A DNA stretch of 64,000 nt. It comes from an uncultured Bacteroidales bacterium (lineage in GTDB: Bacteria; Bacteroidota; Bacteroidia; Bacteroidales; Muribaculaceae). Below are positions 18,098-25,234 of the stretch, piece by piece. Within the stretch, counting starts at the first letter, position 1, and each line of letters opens with the position of its first letter. The translations under genes and the position numbers were made by a program. The stretch lies in assembly GCA_958418815.1 (NCBI GenBank), contig CATZGB010000003.1:43142-107141 (forward strand), read 5' to 3'. The notes beneath the pieces were generated by a model, which saw only the letters and a list, made by a program, of their open reading frames with translations, was not told the DNA's origin and did no database searches.

Positions 18098-18430
18098 TTA
18101 TCTTCTTGTGGTCTCAAATGCTATTCTGGCATCTGCCCATCGGAAGGTCACGCGAGACTGGCGGCTGTCACCGGATTTTATGAATGGAAGTGTGCCGTCA
18201 GCCATCATGGATTCTATTTTGGTTTTGCCTACATTATACATTTCCATGAGCTGTGCCTTGGTCAGAACTCTTTCTTCCGGCTCGATGATACCCTGATTTG
18301 TCAGGACAGCATAAATCTCTTTTCTTGCTTCCTTGATTTCGCGTCTGATCTCACATTTGATTTCGGCTCGAAGCTCATCAATTATGGCTCTGAAATCAGA
18401 GAGAATCGCTCTTTTCTCTAATACTGTCAT
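18098..18430 (-). CDS. Small excisionase-type DNA-binding protein (DUF3853-like)
   Basis: A 110-residue protein with a charged coiled-coil N-terminus (about 5-45). It is followed by a helix-turn-helix of the excisionase/MerR type: LTKAQLMEMYNVGKTKIESM, then a wing with DSRQSRVTFRWADARIAFE. It begins 1 bp after the upstream HTH gene, so the two are co-transcribed. Pairs of such proteins near the integrase act as recombination directionality factors in CTnDOT (Xis2c/Xis2d); the same role here is inference. Confidence 0.7.
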   Translation of the reverse strand: MTVLEKRAILSDFRAIIDELRAEIKCEIRREIKEARKEIYAVLTNQGIIEPEERVLTKAQLMEMYNVGKTKIESMMADGTLPFIKSGDSRQSRVTFRWADARIAFETTRR

Positions 18431-18431
18431 A

Positions 18432-18815
18432 TCAATATCGGGGTAATCGGGTTACACGTTTCATTGCTTTCTCGTATGCTACCGGATTCCAAGGACATTG
18501 GAACTTCTCGATTGCATCCACCAGTTCCTTCAGGAAGTAGTGGGTTTCTCTTCCGACTTTTTTCCATTTCAGCACCAATCGCTTACGGATGCGCTGAAGA
18601 TGTCTGGGCGATACACAGAGGATGGCGGCTGCTTCATACTTGCTCACCATCGGCTGGTTGGGAAGCCGTTCATGGATAAATCCATATTCCTCGGCTTTCT
18701 GAATTTTCTCATCCTGAGCCGCGAGATACTTTTCAAGGCGACTGAGAGTGCCTTGCATTCTCTGTACCTCTTGTGCCAGATCGGGCTGAGGGGGGAACAT
18801 AACGTAATTGTCCAT
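18432..18815 (-). CDS. Helix-turn-helix excisionase-like protein
   Basis: A 127-residue protein. An N-terminal coiled coil (about 12-45) precedes a MerR/excisionase-like HTH: VSKYEAAAILCVSPRHLQRI, then LKWKKVGRETHYFLKELVD. Such proteins bind attachment-site DNA and steer integrase toward excision, or act as local regulators. It is first in a likely operon with the DUF3853-like gene, driven by a TAACTTTG -7 box at 18847-18854. The start ATGG follows CCGCTAAACCC, a variant of the leader seen before other genes of the element. Confidence 0.72.
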   Translation of the reverse strand: MDNYVMFPPQPDLAQEVQRMQGTLSRLEKYLAAQDEKIQKAEEYGFIHERLPNQPMVSKYEAAAILCVSPRHLQRIRKRLVLKWKKVGRETHYFLKELVDAIEKFQCPWNPVAYEKAMKRVTRLPRY

Positions 18816-18846
18816 ATCAGGTGGGTTTAGCGGTTGTTGTGTGATG

Positions 18847-18854
18847 CAAAGTTA
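18847..18854 (-). promoter_or_regulatory. -7 promoter box for the excisionase-like operon
   Basis: TAACTTTG on the minus strand, an exact match to TAnnTTTG, about 32 bp before the ATG at 18815. Confidence 0.6.
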
Positions 18855-19047
18855 CTTCGGGAAAAGGAGGTGCATCTATGATAACTCCGGGATAGAGTTG
18901 GGATAAGTGTAGGATAAAAAACGCTTGATTTTCTAAAATCCGCAACAAATCATCGTTGAATAACAGCAAATTATGTTTATGCTTTTAATGAATGTTAAAG
19001 TCTAAATTTGTGGAAAATATTTTGAAAATCTCACGTCAGGACACAGC

Positions 19048-19079
19048 GAGTGCCGTCCGAGCATTCCCGAACGGCACTC
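19048..19079 (-). terminator. Hairpin downstream of the integrase gene
   Basis: A perfect 9-bp stem (GAGTGCCGT, arms 19048-19056 and 19071-19079) with a 14-nt loop, 25 bp after the integrase stop. No strong T-run follows on the minus strand, so termination efficiency is uncertain. The rest of 18855-19104 holds only AT-rich DNA. Confidence 0.55.
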
Positions 19080-19104
19080 ACATGAGGCTTATGGAATGTT
19101 CAGA

Positions 19105-20322
19105 TTAAAAGTCGAGATTGCCGAGGTTTCTTGAAAGGATGTCCATGTCCTTTCCGATTTTATCGGCGGTGATTCTCGCGTAAATTTGCGTTGTCTGAAT
19201 GTTTGTGTGGCCGAGCATCTTGCTGACCGACTCGATGGGCACACCGCGTCCGAGGGTCATCGTTGTCGCGAAGGTATGACGCGCGAGGTGGAAGGTCAGG
19301 TTCTTTTCGATGCCGCAGATGTCGGCAATCTCTTTCAGATAGCAGTTGAGCTTCTGATTGGTGATTATCGGCATGAGCTGGCCGTCGTTGTAGCAACCTT
19401 CGTATTTGTTGAGGATTTTCAGAGCCGGTGGAAGCAGCGGCACCATCACCTTTGTGTTGGTCTTCTGGCGGTGGGTGACTATCCACAGGCGACCGTCAAA
19501 CATCTTCTGTATGTTATCGACACGCAGGTGGGCGAGGTCGATATATGCCAGTCCGGTGAAGCAGGCGAAGATGAAGATGTCGCGCACCTGTTCCAAGCGT
19601 TTGCTCGCGAACTCCTTCTGCATCATCTTACAAAGCTCGTCTTCAGTCAAGTAGCCACGGTCAACGCGCTCGATTGAGATTTTGTAGCCGTTGAAGGGAT
19701 CAACGGTGATAAGTCCGGCGCGGATGGCTTTGTTGATTACCTGCTTGAAGAACTTCATGCACTTGTAGGTGGTGTTCTGCGAGTATTTGTACTCTGTGCG
19801 CAGGAAGAACTCTAAGTCCACGATGAACTGATACTTGATTTCGCGGAGCGGTATGTCGGTGATGTTGTATTTCTTTTTCATGAACTCCACTACACGGCGG
19901 TACATCCGCTCATACTTGCGGTAGGTGGGGTCAGCCTTGCTCAATCCCACGAGTTTCTTGGTGTCCTCCAAGTGCTGCTCATAGAGTTTGAGAAGCGACT
20001 CTTCTCTTTGGGTGATACCCATATAGGCATTGCGTACCATTTCGGCGGTAACGAAGCCATGACGACGCTGGATGTCATAATAGTGTTCTTTAAGAATGAC
20101 CTGTATATCATTCAGACGGCTATTAAGTTCGAGAACCTTTGCCGAGCGGCCAATAGCCCTGCCTGTTTTTGCATCCCAAATTTCAGGGTTTACAACCAAT
20201 TTGGAATTTAGCTGCTCCATTTCTCCGTCCACAGTTATTCGTATCATGACGGACACATTACCGTCTTTGTTGATACGATTCCCGCGGATGTAAAATAGAA
20301 CTTTGAATGTGTTCTTTTTCAT
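19105..20322 (-). CDS. Tyrosine recombinase (integrase) of the conjugative element
   Basis: A 405-residue integrase with the three expected parts: an N-terminal arm-binding region (1-100), a SAM-like core-binding domain (about 105-205) and the C-terminal catalytic domain. Catalytic residues visible are His345 and Arg348 (HLARHTFATT), His372 (LGHTNIQTT) and nucleophile Tyr381. The position of the first catalytic Arg reads TGLAYIDL, so Ala stands there. Bacteroides integrases such as IntDOT also lack this Arg (Ser in IntDOT), so activity is likely kept. It is the last gene before ssrA. CCACCAAATCC at 20330-20340 precedes the ATG, the leader variant of this element. Confidence 0.9.
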   Translation of the reverse strand: MKKNTFKVLFYIRGNRINKDGNVSVMIRITVDGEMEQLNSKLVVNPEIWDAKTGRAIGRSAKVLELNSRLNDIQVILKEHYYDIQRRHGFVTAEMVRNAYMGITQREESLLKLYEQHLEDTKKLVGLSKADPTYRKYERMYRRVVEFMKKKYNITDIPLREIKYQFIVDLEFFLRTEYKYSQNTTYKCMKFFKQVINKAIRAGLITVDPFNGYKISIERVDRGYLTEDELCKMMQKEFASKRLEQVRDIFIFACFTGLAYIDLAHLRVDNIQKMFDGRLWIVTHRQKTNTKVMVPLLPPALKILNKYEGCYNDGQLMPIITNQKLNCYLKEIADICGIEKNLTFHLARHTFATTMTLGRGVPIESVSKMLGHTNIQTTQIYARITADKIGKDMDILSRNLGNLDF

Positions 20323-20405
20323 CTAACGAGGATTTGGTGGTTATCATAAACCCGGTTTCGCCGTGGTTTGACATGATAACGAGTTTAACTTTTAGTTTGC
20401 TTAGA

Positions 20406-20452
20406 CCGACTTTGGCCAATGTCAGACTAATGTCGGACATTAACCAAATCGG
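20406..20452. repeat. Inverted repeat upstream of the integrase gene
   Basis: Arms 20406-20423 (CCGACTTTGGCCAATGTC) and 20436-20452 are inverted copies with one extra base and two mismatches. It lies about 85 bp before the integrase start and may be an operator or recombinase arm site. Confidence 0.45.
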
Positions 20453-20629
20453 AATCGAACACCTCGTTATGAATGATGGAATTATCGTTGTTCTCGGTAA
20501 TCAGAAAAATGGTAAAATAGGGATTTGGAAATACTCATACCGATGTCCTGTTTTTGACCGCCTTTTTCCGACTTATGTCCGAATTAGGTTCTCGTAACCC
20601 ATTGATACTATGTTTTATGCAGCACTAAT

Positions 20630-20686
20630 CGTTACCCAACCGTTACCATTTTGGATTTAAAAAAAAGTGGTAACGAGTTGGTAACG
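20630..20686. repeat. Inverted repeat made of four CGTTACC elements
   Basis: CGTTACC occurs directly repeated at 20630 and 20641, then twice in inverse orientation as GGTAACG ending at 20675 and 20686, around a centre with an A-run. This is an arm-type site layout for a tyrosine recombinase or its partner. It lies in the 508-bp gap between integrase and ssrA, where the element should end. Confidence 0.6.
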
Positions 20687-20754
20687 AATGGCTGTCCGTA
20701 GCGGTCTTTTTTCTGTCCGATGACGGTCCTGAGTCGTCATTTTTAGGCACTAAA

Positions 20755-20786
20755 AAACCGCACAATAAGTTGATATTGTGCGGTTT
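20755..20786 (-). terminator. Rho-independent terminator downstream of ssrA
   Basis: A perfect 13-bp stem (arms 20755-20767 and 20774-20786, AAACCGCACAATA) with a 6-nt loop. On the minus strand it is followed by TTTTTTA. It is oriented for ssrA and lies about 45 bp past the mature tmRNA 3' end. Confidence 0.85.
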
Positions 20787-20830
20787 AGTCTTGTTTAGAC
20801 TTTTGTTGGCCGGAATCTGTCCGACCCGCT

Positions 20831-21230
20831 AAGTGGAGATGGAGGGGCTTGAACCCTCGTCCAAACGTGGAACTAATGAGCTTTCTACATGCTTAGTCTT
20901 CTGTTGGTTTTCGACGTGGGACAGGCTGAAGACTGCCAATCCCGCGCTTAGTTCCTGTTTTCTCGGAGGCGTCGCGGAACGTCCGGCCTCCCATTCCCGA
21001 TTTATCTGCACCGCCTTGTCGATTAGTCTCGGGAAAATGACAATCGGGCGATGTCTCGTCTACGCCACTTTGGCGCGGATAAAGCTTAATTTACTGTGCT
21101 TCGATTAAGCAGCGAGAGCGTAGTTGTTTTCGCCATTTAAAATTGCGGTGTCCCTGATTATAGAGCGTAGCCACCATTGCTCTGCATGCTTACCCACCAC
21201 CTCTACACGCTGTCAAAACCAGTCATCCCC
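20831..21230 (-). ncRNA. ssrA: tmRNA (transfer-messenger RNA)
   Basis: The 5' end at 21230 reads GGGGATGACTGGTTTTGACA and pairs with the 3' acceptor strand CATCTCC (20835-20841). The T-arm GGGTTCAAGCCCCTCC lies just upstream of it. The tag frame, minus strand 21134-21105, encodes GENNYALAA followed by TAA, a Bacteroidetes-type degradation tag. The alanyl acceptor end is followed by CTTA, so CCA is not encoded and must be added by the CCA enzyme. The tmRNA frees stalled ribosomes and tags the peptide for proteolysis. Its 3' end faces the integrase, a known integration target for tyrosine recombinases. Confidence 0.97.
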
Positions 21231-21266
21231 GATTTGACTTGTCGCGAATCATGGCGATAAGTTTTG

Positions 21267-21274
21267 CAAAGATA
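21267..21274 (-). promoter_or_regulatory. -7 promoter box of ssrA
   Basis: TATCTTTG on the minus strand, about 37 bp upstream of the mature tmRNA 5' end. The 199 bp between ssrA and pnuT hold nothing else that I recognise. Confidence 0.6.
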
Positions 21275-21429
21275 CTTATTTGAGACGAACTCCACAAAAC
21301 GCAATCCTCGATTTTTGCCTTTTTTAACAACTGCTGCCATAAATTGCGGCTACCTGCCGATTGACAGATAGCCGCAAAACAAATCTATGCCCCGCTCAAA
21401 TCAATGGGGCCGAATATCGGGTGTGAATC

Positions 21430-22053
21430 CTACTCTTTCTGTGGCATCATGGCAAGCCATTTTCGATATCCGAAAATGGAGATGACTGTATAAACCCCAT
21501 ACAACACGCAATAGAAATACAGCCCTTTGTAAAAATACAGGCCACAACATACAATGTCTACGATGAACCATATCAGCCATTGCTCGACATATTTGCGAGC
21601 CAACATCCACAATCCTACTATTGACAATGATGTCGTGAAGGCGTCTGCCACAGGTACAGTCGAGTCGGTGAACCTCACCAGCATCCACCACAATGCAGCC
21701 CACAACGCACAGGAGGCTGCCGCTATCATCATCCACTCCTTTGCTGGGGTGTGGGTGATTGGACGGGGGGAGCTTGCACTCTCTGTTGCGGCTGGACATT
21801 CTTTGGATTCCGACGGTTTGCGCGGAGTCGTTTTCCCAGTCCACGACCAAAATCCATATATCGCTATCAACAGATAATAGATATTTATCCCAAAGTCGGC
21901 ATACAGCCCTTTGGAATAATATATCCACATCGAGATGGCCGGCATCACGACTGATGCCAACCAGACCTTGCTGTCGGCGTGATATTCCCACCATAGATAT
22001 AGCAGGCCCACACACAGGCCCGTTATCTCAAGGCACAAATCAAATGTCAGCAT
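21430..22053 (-). CDS. pnuT: PnuC-family transporter, probably thiamine transporter PnuT
   Basis: A 207-residue membrane protein with about seven hydrophobic segments and PnuC-family marks: LYLWWEYHADSK near the N-terminus, LLIAIYGFWSWTGK, and the aromatic C-terminal helices. PnuC proteins move vitamins by facilitated diffusion and trap them through phosphorylation. The gene starts 4 bp after the TonB receptor gene, under one TPP riboswitch, so the substrate is most likely thiamine rather than nicotinamide riboside. The central hydrophilic stretch (GKTTPRKPSESKECPAATES, about 75-100) is unusually long for the family. No thiamine pyrophosphokinase gene follows, although one often does in Bacteroides. 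Confidence 0.85.
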   Translation of the reverse strand: MLTFDLCLEITGLCVGLLYLWWEYHADSKVWLASVVMPAISMWIYYSKGLYADFGINIYYLLIAIYGFWSWTGKTTPRKPSESKECPAATESASSPRPITHTPAKEWMMIAAASCALWAALWWMLVRFTDSTVPVADAFTTSLSIVGLWMLARKYVEQWLIWFIVDIVCCGLYFYKGLYFYCVLYGVYTVISIFGYRKWLAMMPQKE

Positions 22054-22057
22054 CTTA

Positions 22058-24301
22058 TCAGAATCTCAAAGTGGCAGTCGCCATAACATGCGTCGGAGCT
22101 TGCGCGGCATATCCGGCGTAACGGTATATCACTTTTTCGCCATCTTTCACTGTATAGCCGGCCCCGGCATACCCATTGTTGAAATACTTCTCGTTGAACA
22201 GATTGTAGACCGAAAAGCCTATCCTCAGCTCCTTCATTCCTATCAGATGCTTGAACGAGTATCCCAAATGCAGGTCAGACACGAAATATGCGTCGAGCAA
22301 CGCCGCTTCCGACTCCGCATTGTTCATATACTGCTTCCCGACGTAGCGGCTGTCAAGCGACGCGTCGAAATCGCGGTATCTGAAGTTGAAGGCATTGTTG
22401 AAAATCACTTCCGGGGAAAACGCTATTGATGTGTCGCCCAAGTAAAATGAAATCGGGTTTGTCCACTCATCCTCATAGATATATTCAACGAAGTCTCGGA
22501 TGCGGTTGCGAGACAATGTGATGTTGAACTGCCAGTCAAACCAGCTGCAAGGCCGCAGCGCAGCCTGAAGCTCCACTCCCATCCTGTATGAATCAGGGAC
22601 ATTGACACTCAACGGATTCCCGGTATCTGACAGCTGTCCGGTAACCACGAGCTGGTCTTTGTATAACATATAATACAAGTTCACGCCGGCAGAAAACAAC
22701 CCCTGATTGAAACTGTAGCCCAGTTCGAAGTCATCAAGCCGTTCCGACTTGGGATAACTTCCGGGAGTACCATCAGTGAAATTGTCGCGAGTCGGCTCCT
22801 TCTGAGCCACGGCCCACGAGGCAAATCCTCTGTGAGCGCCCGATGTGAAGTTCACACCCAACTTCGGATTGAAGAAATCCCATCTACGCTCCACATCGAG
22901 CAACGCAGGCGAGGCGGTCTCCCAGTCCCAGTTGTCAGACACTCCCTTTATGGTGTAATGGATATGACGGTATTGCAAATCGGCGAACACCGAGAATCGC
23001 CTGTCAATGTCGTAATTGGCCCGCAGGTAGACATTGGAGTCGAATTTCCGGCCCCTGTTGTCATAATATTCCTGCAACGGATCAATCGGGCCGACATAGT
23101 TGCGCACCCATTTCACCTGCCCGTAATGATGCCCGTCGAAATCCGAAACGGAACCTCCAAGCGTCGCATTCCATCTTCCTCGTCTGAAATTCACGGTGGC
23201 CTGTCCGCCACCGAAACCATTCACATTGTATTTCAACCGGATAAGATCTGACTTCTTGACAGTCGCGCCGTCAGCGCCCTGGAATGGTTGAAGCCCATAT
23301 TCAACCAGAGTACGGTTGGTCTTGTACTGGTCGTAATATCCGTCATCCTTGGTGTAGAACAGCGCCGCGTTGACATTGAACCACTCCCCTATCCGCTGCG
23401 AGAAAAGCAGCTGGAAATGATGCTGGATGAAATTGTCGTACTGGTCAGGGTAATATGCCCGCCGGCCATCATCATCCACATATTCCCCACAGGGATTGTA
23501 GCGGCGGCCAAACTCCTCCATCTGTTCCTTTGAGGCATAATCCCAGGCCATGTATGTACGTTCCTTGCCTCCGAAAGCCACCAGCCTGACTGAGGTGTTG
23601 TAGCCATGATAGGCAGCCTGGCCGAAATAGCTCCATAACTGTGAGGAGGCGCGTTCGATATAACCGTCAGACCCCATATGGCTCAACCGCGCGTCGAGGC
23701 TCCACCGATCTCCGAGCAGGCCGGAACCGACCCGCAATGTCTGGCGATTGGTGCCATACATACCATAGGCTCCCGACAGCTCTGCATAAGCATCCTCCGA
23801 CGAAGCGTCAGTCACCATATTTATGCTTGCGCCGAATGCACCTGCCCCATTTGCCGAAGTGCCGGCCCCTCGCTGAATCTGCACATCTCGCAACGACGAA
23901 GCAAGGTCGGGCATATTCACCCAGTAGACACGATGGCTTTCGGGGTCATTCAAAGGCAGCCCATTGGCTGTCACATTGATTCGTGACGGGTCCGACCCCC
24001 TCACCCGCATCGACGTGTACCCCATTCCGCTTCCCGCGTCGGAAGTCACAGTCACAGAAGGTGTCATATTCAGCAAATAGGTCATATCACGGCCATCATT
24101 GTTGGCCGTCAGCTCCCGTTTGCCAATATTGGTGTACGCGACCGGCGTTTTTGCCGTGGCCCTGTTGGCCACAACATCCACCTGGTCCAAAACCACAGCC
24201 ATAGAGTCAACCTCCATACTGCCAGACGACACCGCGCCAGCGGTGCCACAGGCGCATCCACCCGACACAAGGATGGTCGCCCGAAGAATCATCTTCTTCA
24301 T
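22058..24301 (-). CDS. TonB-dependent receptor for thiamine (OMP_thi)
   Basis: A 747-residue outer-membrane receptor. A signal peptide occupies about 1-23, the plug domain about 45-160 (VRGSDPSRINVTANGLPLND, GTSANGAGAFGASIN) and a 22-strand barrel the rest, ending in aromatic TATLRF as required for BAM assembly. The TPP riboswitch directly upstream and the PnuT gene 4 bp downstream show it takes up thiamine or a thiamine compound with TonB-ExbBD energy. There is no N-terminal CarboxypepD_reg extension, unlike SusC-type proteins. Confidence 0.9.
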   Translation of the reverse strand: MKKMILRATILVSGGCACGTAGAVSSGSMEVDSMAVVLDQVDVVANRATAKTPVAYTNIGKRELTANNDGRDMTYLLNMTPSVTVTSDAGSGMGYTSMRVRGSDPSRINVTANGLPLNDPESHRVYWVNMPDLASSLRDVQIQRGAGTSANGAGAFGASINMVTDASSEDAYAELSGAYGMYGTNRQTLRVGSGLLGDRWSLDARLSHMGSDGYIERASSQLWSYFGQAAYHGYNTSVRLVAFGGKERTYMAWDYASKEQMEEFGRRYNPCGEYVDDDGRRAYYPDQYDNFIQHHFQLLFSQRIGEWFNVNAALFYTKDDGYYDQYKTNRTLVEYGLQPFQGADGATVKKSDLIRLKYNVNGFGGGQATVNFRRGRWNATLGGSVSDFDGHHYGQVKWVRNYVGPIDPLQEYYDNRGRKFDSNVYLRANYDIDRRFSVFADLQYRHIHYTIKGVSDNWDWETASPALLDVERRWDFFNPKLGVNFTSGAHRGFASWAVAQKEPTRDNFTDGTPGSYPKSERLDDFELGYSFNQGLFSAGVNLYYMLYKDQLVVTGQLSDTGNPLSVNVPDSYRMGVELQAALRPCSWFDWQFNITLSRNRIRDFVEYIYEDEWTNPISFYLGDTSIAFSPEVIFNNAFNFRYRDFDASLDSRYVGKQYMNNAESEAALLDAYFVSDLHLGYSFKHLIGMKELRIGFSVYNLFNEKYFNNGYAGAGYTVKDGEKVIYRYAGYAAQAPTHVMATATLRF

Positions 24302-24310
24302 AATTTTTTC

Positions 24311-24402
24311 ACTACGCCGGTATTAACCGGATCAGGTTCAGAGGGTATAATCTCAGCCCACACGCGCATCAGCCATAAGACTGCGCAACGGCGAGCACCC
24401 CT
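24311..24402 (-). promoter_or_regulatory. TPP riboswitch (THI element)
   Basis: On the minus strand the conserved TPP-aptamer segments appear in order: GGGGTGC (near 24400), GGCTGAGAT (near 24355), ACCC, GAACCTGATC (near 24335) and GGTTAATACCGGCG (ending near 24311). A variable P3 hairpin lies between the first two. It ends 10 bp before the TonB receptor ATG, so ligand binding probably masks the start region rather than forming a separate terminator. Confidence 0.95.
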
Positions 24403-24421
24403 AAAATATGTCTTGTCAGCG

Positions 24422-24429
24422 CAAAGTTA
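24422..24429 (-). promoter_or_regulatory. -7 promoter box of the thiamine operon
   Basis: TAACTTTG on the minus strand, 20 bp upstream of the aptamer. The exact 19-bp copy of the mobA leader (24429-24447) covers the region just upstream of it. Confidence 0.6.
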
Positions 24430-24603
24430 CTAAATTCCATCCGGATTTCCGCTATCTTCCCGACACTTCTTTTGATTAAACAGACACCTCTGAGATTTCA
24501 ATGCACAAACAACCTGATATTCAATCCTTTCGCTGGTATTTGTCGGAAATTTGAGGCTTTGAATGGCGGGGTTCGAGAAAAATCACTAATTTTGTGTTAC
24601 GAT

Positions 24604-25176
24604 ATGATGCCGTTTAATCAATACGACTCTCAGATTGGACAACTCTTGGCGATAAAAGATTATTGTCGGGAGAATGGGCATTTGTGCCGTTACGCAAAAG
24701 AAGAGGTCTTCGTTCAACAAGGACTGGTCGGCAAATATCTTGGAGTTATCAAATCGGGCTATTTCAAATATACCGTTCTCACAGCCTCCGGCAATGAGGC
24801 TGTTGTCGGGTTTGCCTTTGAGGGGGAGATTGTCGCAGACTACAATTCCCTTAATTGCCACCCATCCGAAGTTACAATACAAGCCGGAACCGCTTCCACT
24901 GTGACACAAATCCGAATGTCAGAGGCCAAGGGCTTGTTCGACGCAACGTTTGAGAATAATCTTTCCTCCATTAATGGCACCCTGTTCAGTGAGATTTATT
25001 CCCGTTATCTTGAGCTATACCGAAAAACACCAACAGAGCGTTATCTTGATTTAACCGGCCAATGTCCTCAAATCCTTGACATCGTCTCTTTAAAGGATAT
25101 TGCCTCTTATCTGCTTGTCACGCCGACCTATCTAAGTAAAATCCGGAAAAATCTCGCCAAAAAAGCAGGCGAATAA
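24604..25176 (+). CDS. Crp/Fnr-family transcription regulator
   Basis: About 190 residues from the ATG at 24604. The N-terminal half is a cyclic-nucleotide-binding-like beta-roll (EEVFVQQGLVGKYLGVIKSG, then YFKYT and FEGEIVADYNS); the C-terminal HTH is SLKDIASYLLVTPTYLSKIR. The beta-roll lacks the cAMP-contacting RE motif, as in most Bacteroidetes members, so the ligand is unknown. The longer frame starts at 24472, but TAATTTTG (24587-24594), a -7 box, lies only 10 bp before the MMPFNQYD start. This excludes the longer form and predicts a very short leader. The beta-barrel gene 58 bp downstream may be its target. Confidence 0.82.
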   Translation: MMPFNQYDSQIGQLLAIKDYCRENGHLCRYAKEEVFVQQGLVGKYLGVIKSGYFKYTVLTASGNEAVVGFAFEGEIVADYNSLNCHPSEVTIQAGTASTVTQIRMSEAKGLFDATFENNLSSINGTLFSEIYSRYLELYRKTPTERYLDLTGQCPQILDIVSLKDIASYLLVTPTYLSKIRKNLAKKAGE

Positions 25177-25234
25177 AACTTGTTTTATCCCGAAGTCTTT
25201 TTTTCTGCCGAACTTTGCCGAAAAATTTCGGCAA

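Noticed and set aside
20829..21108. Short frames over 20829-21108
   Set aside because: They fall inside the tmRNA gene, whose structure and tag frame are clear.
21401..22015. 204-codon minus-strand frame overlapping pnuT
   Set aside because: It is another frame of pnuT, without membrane segments, and its start lies within that gene.
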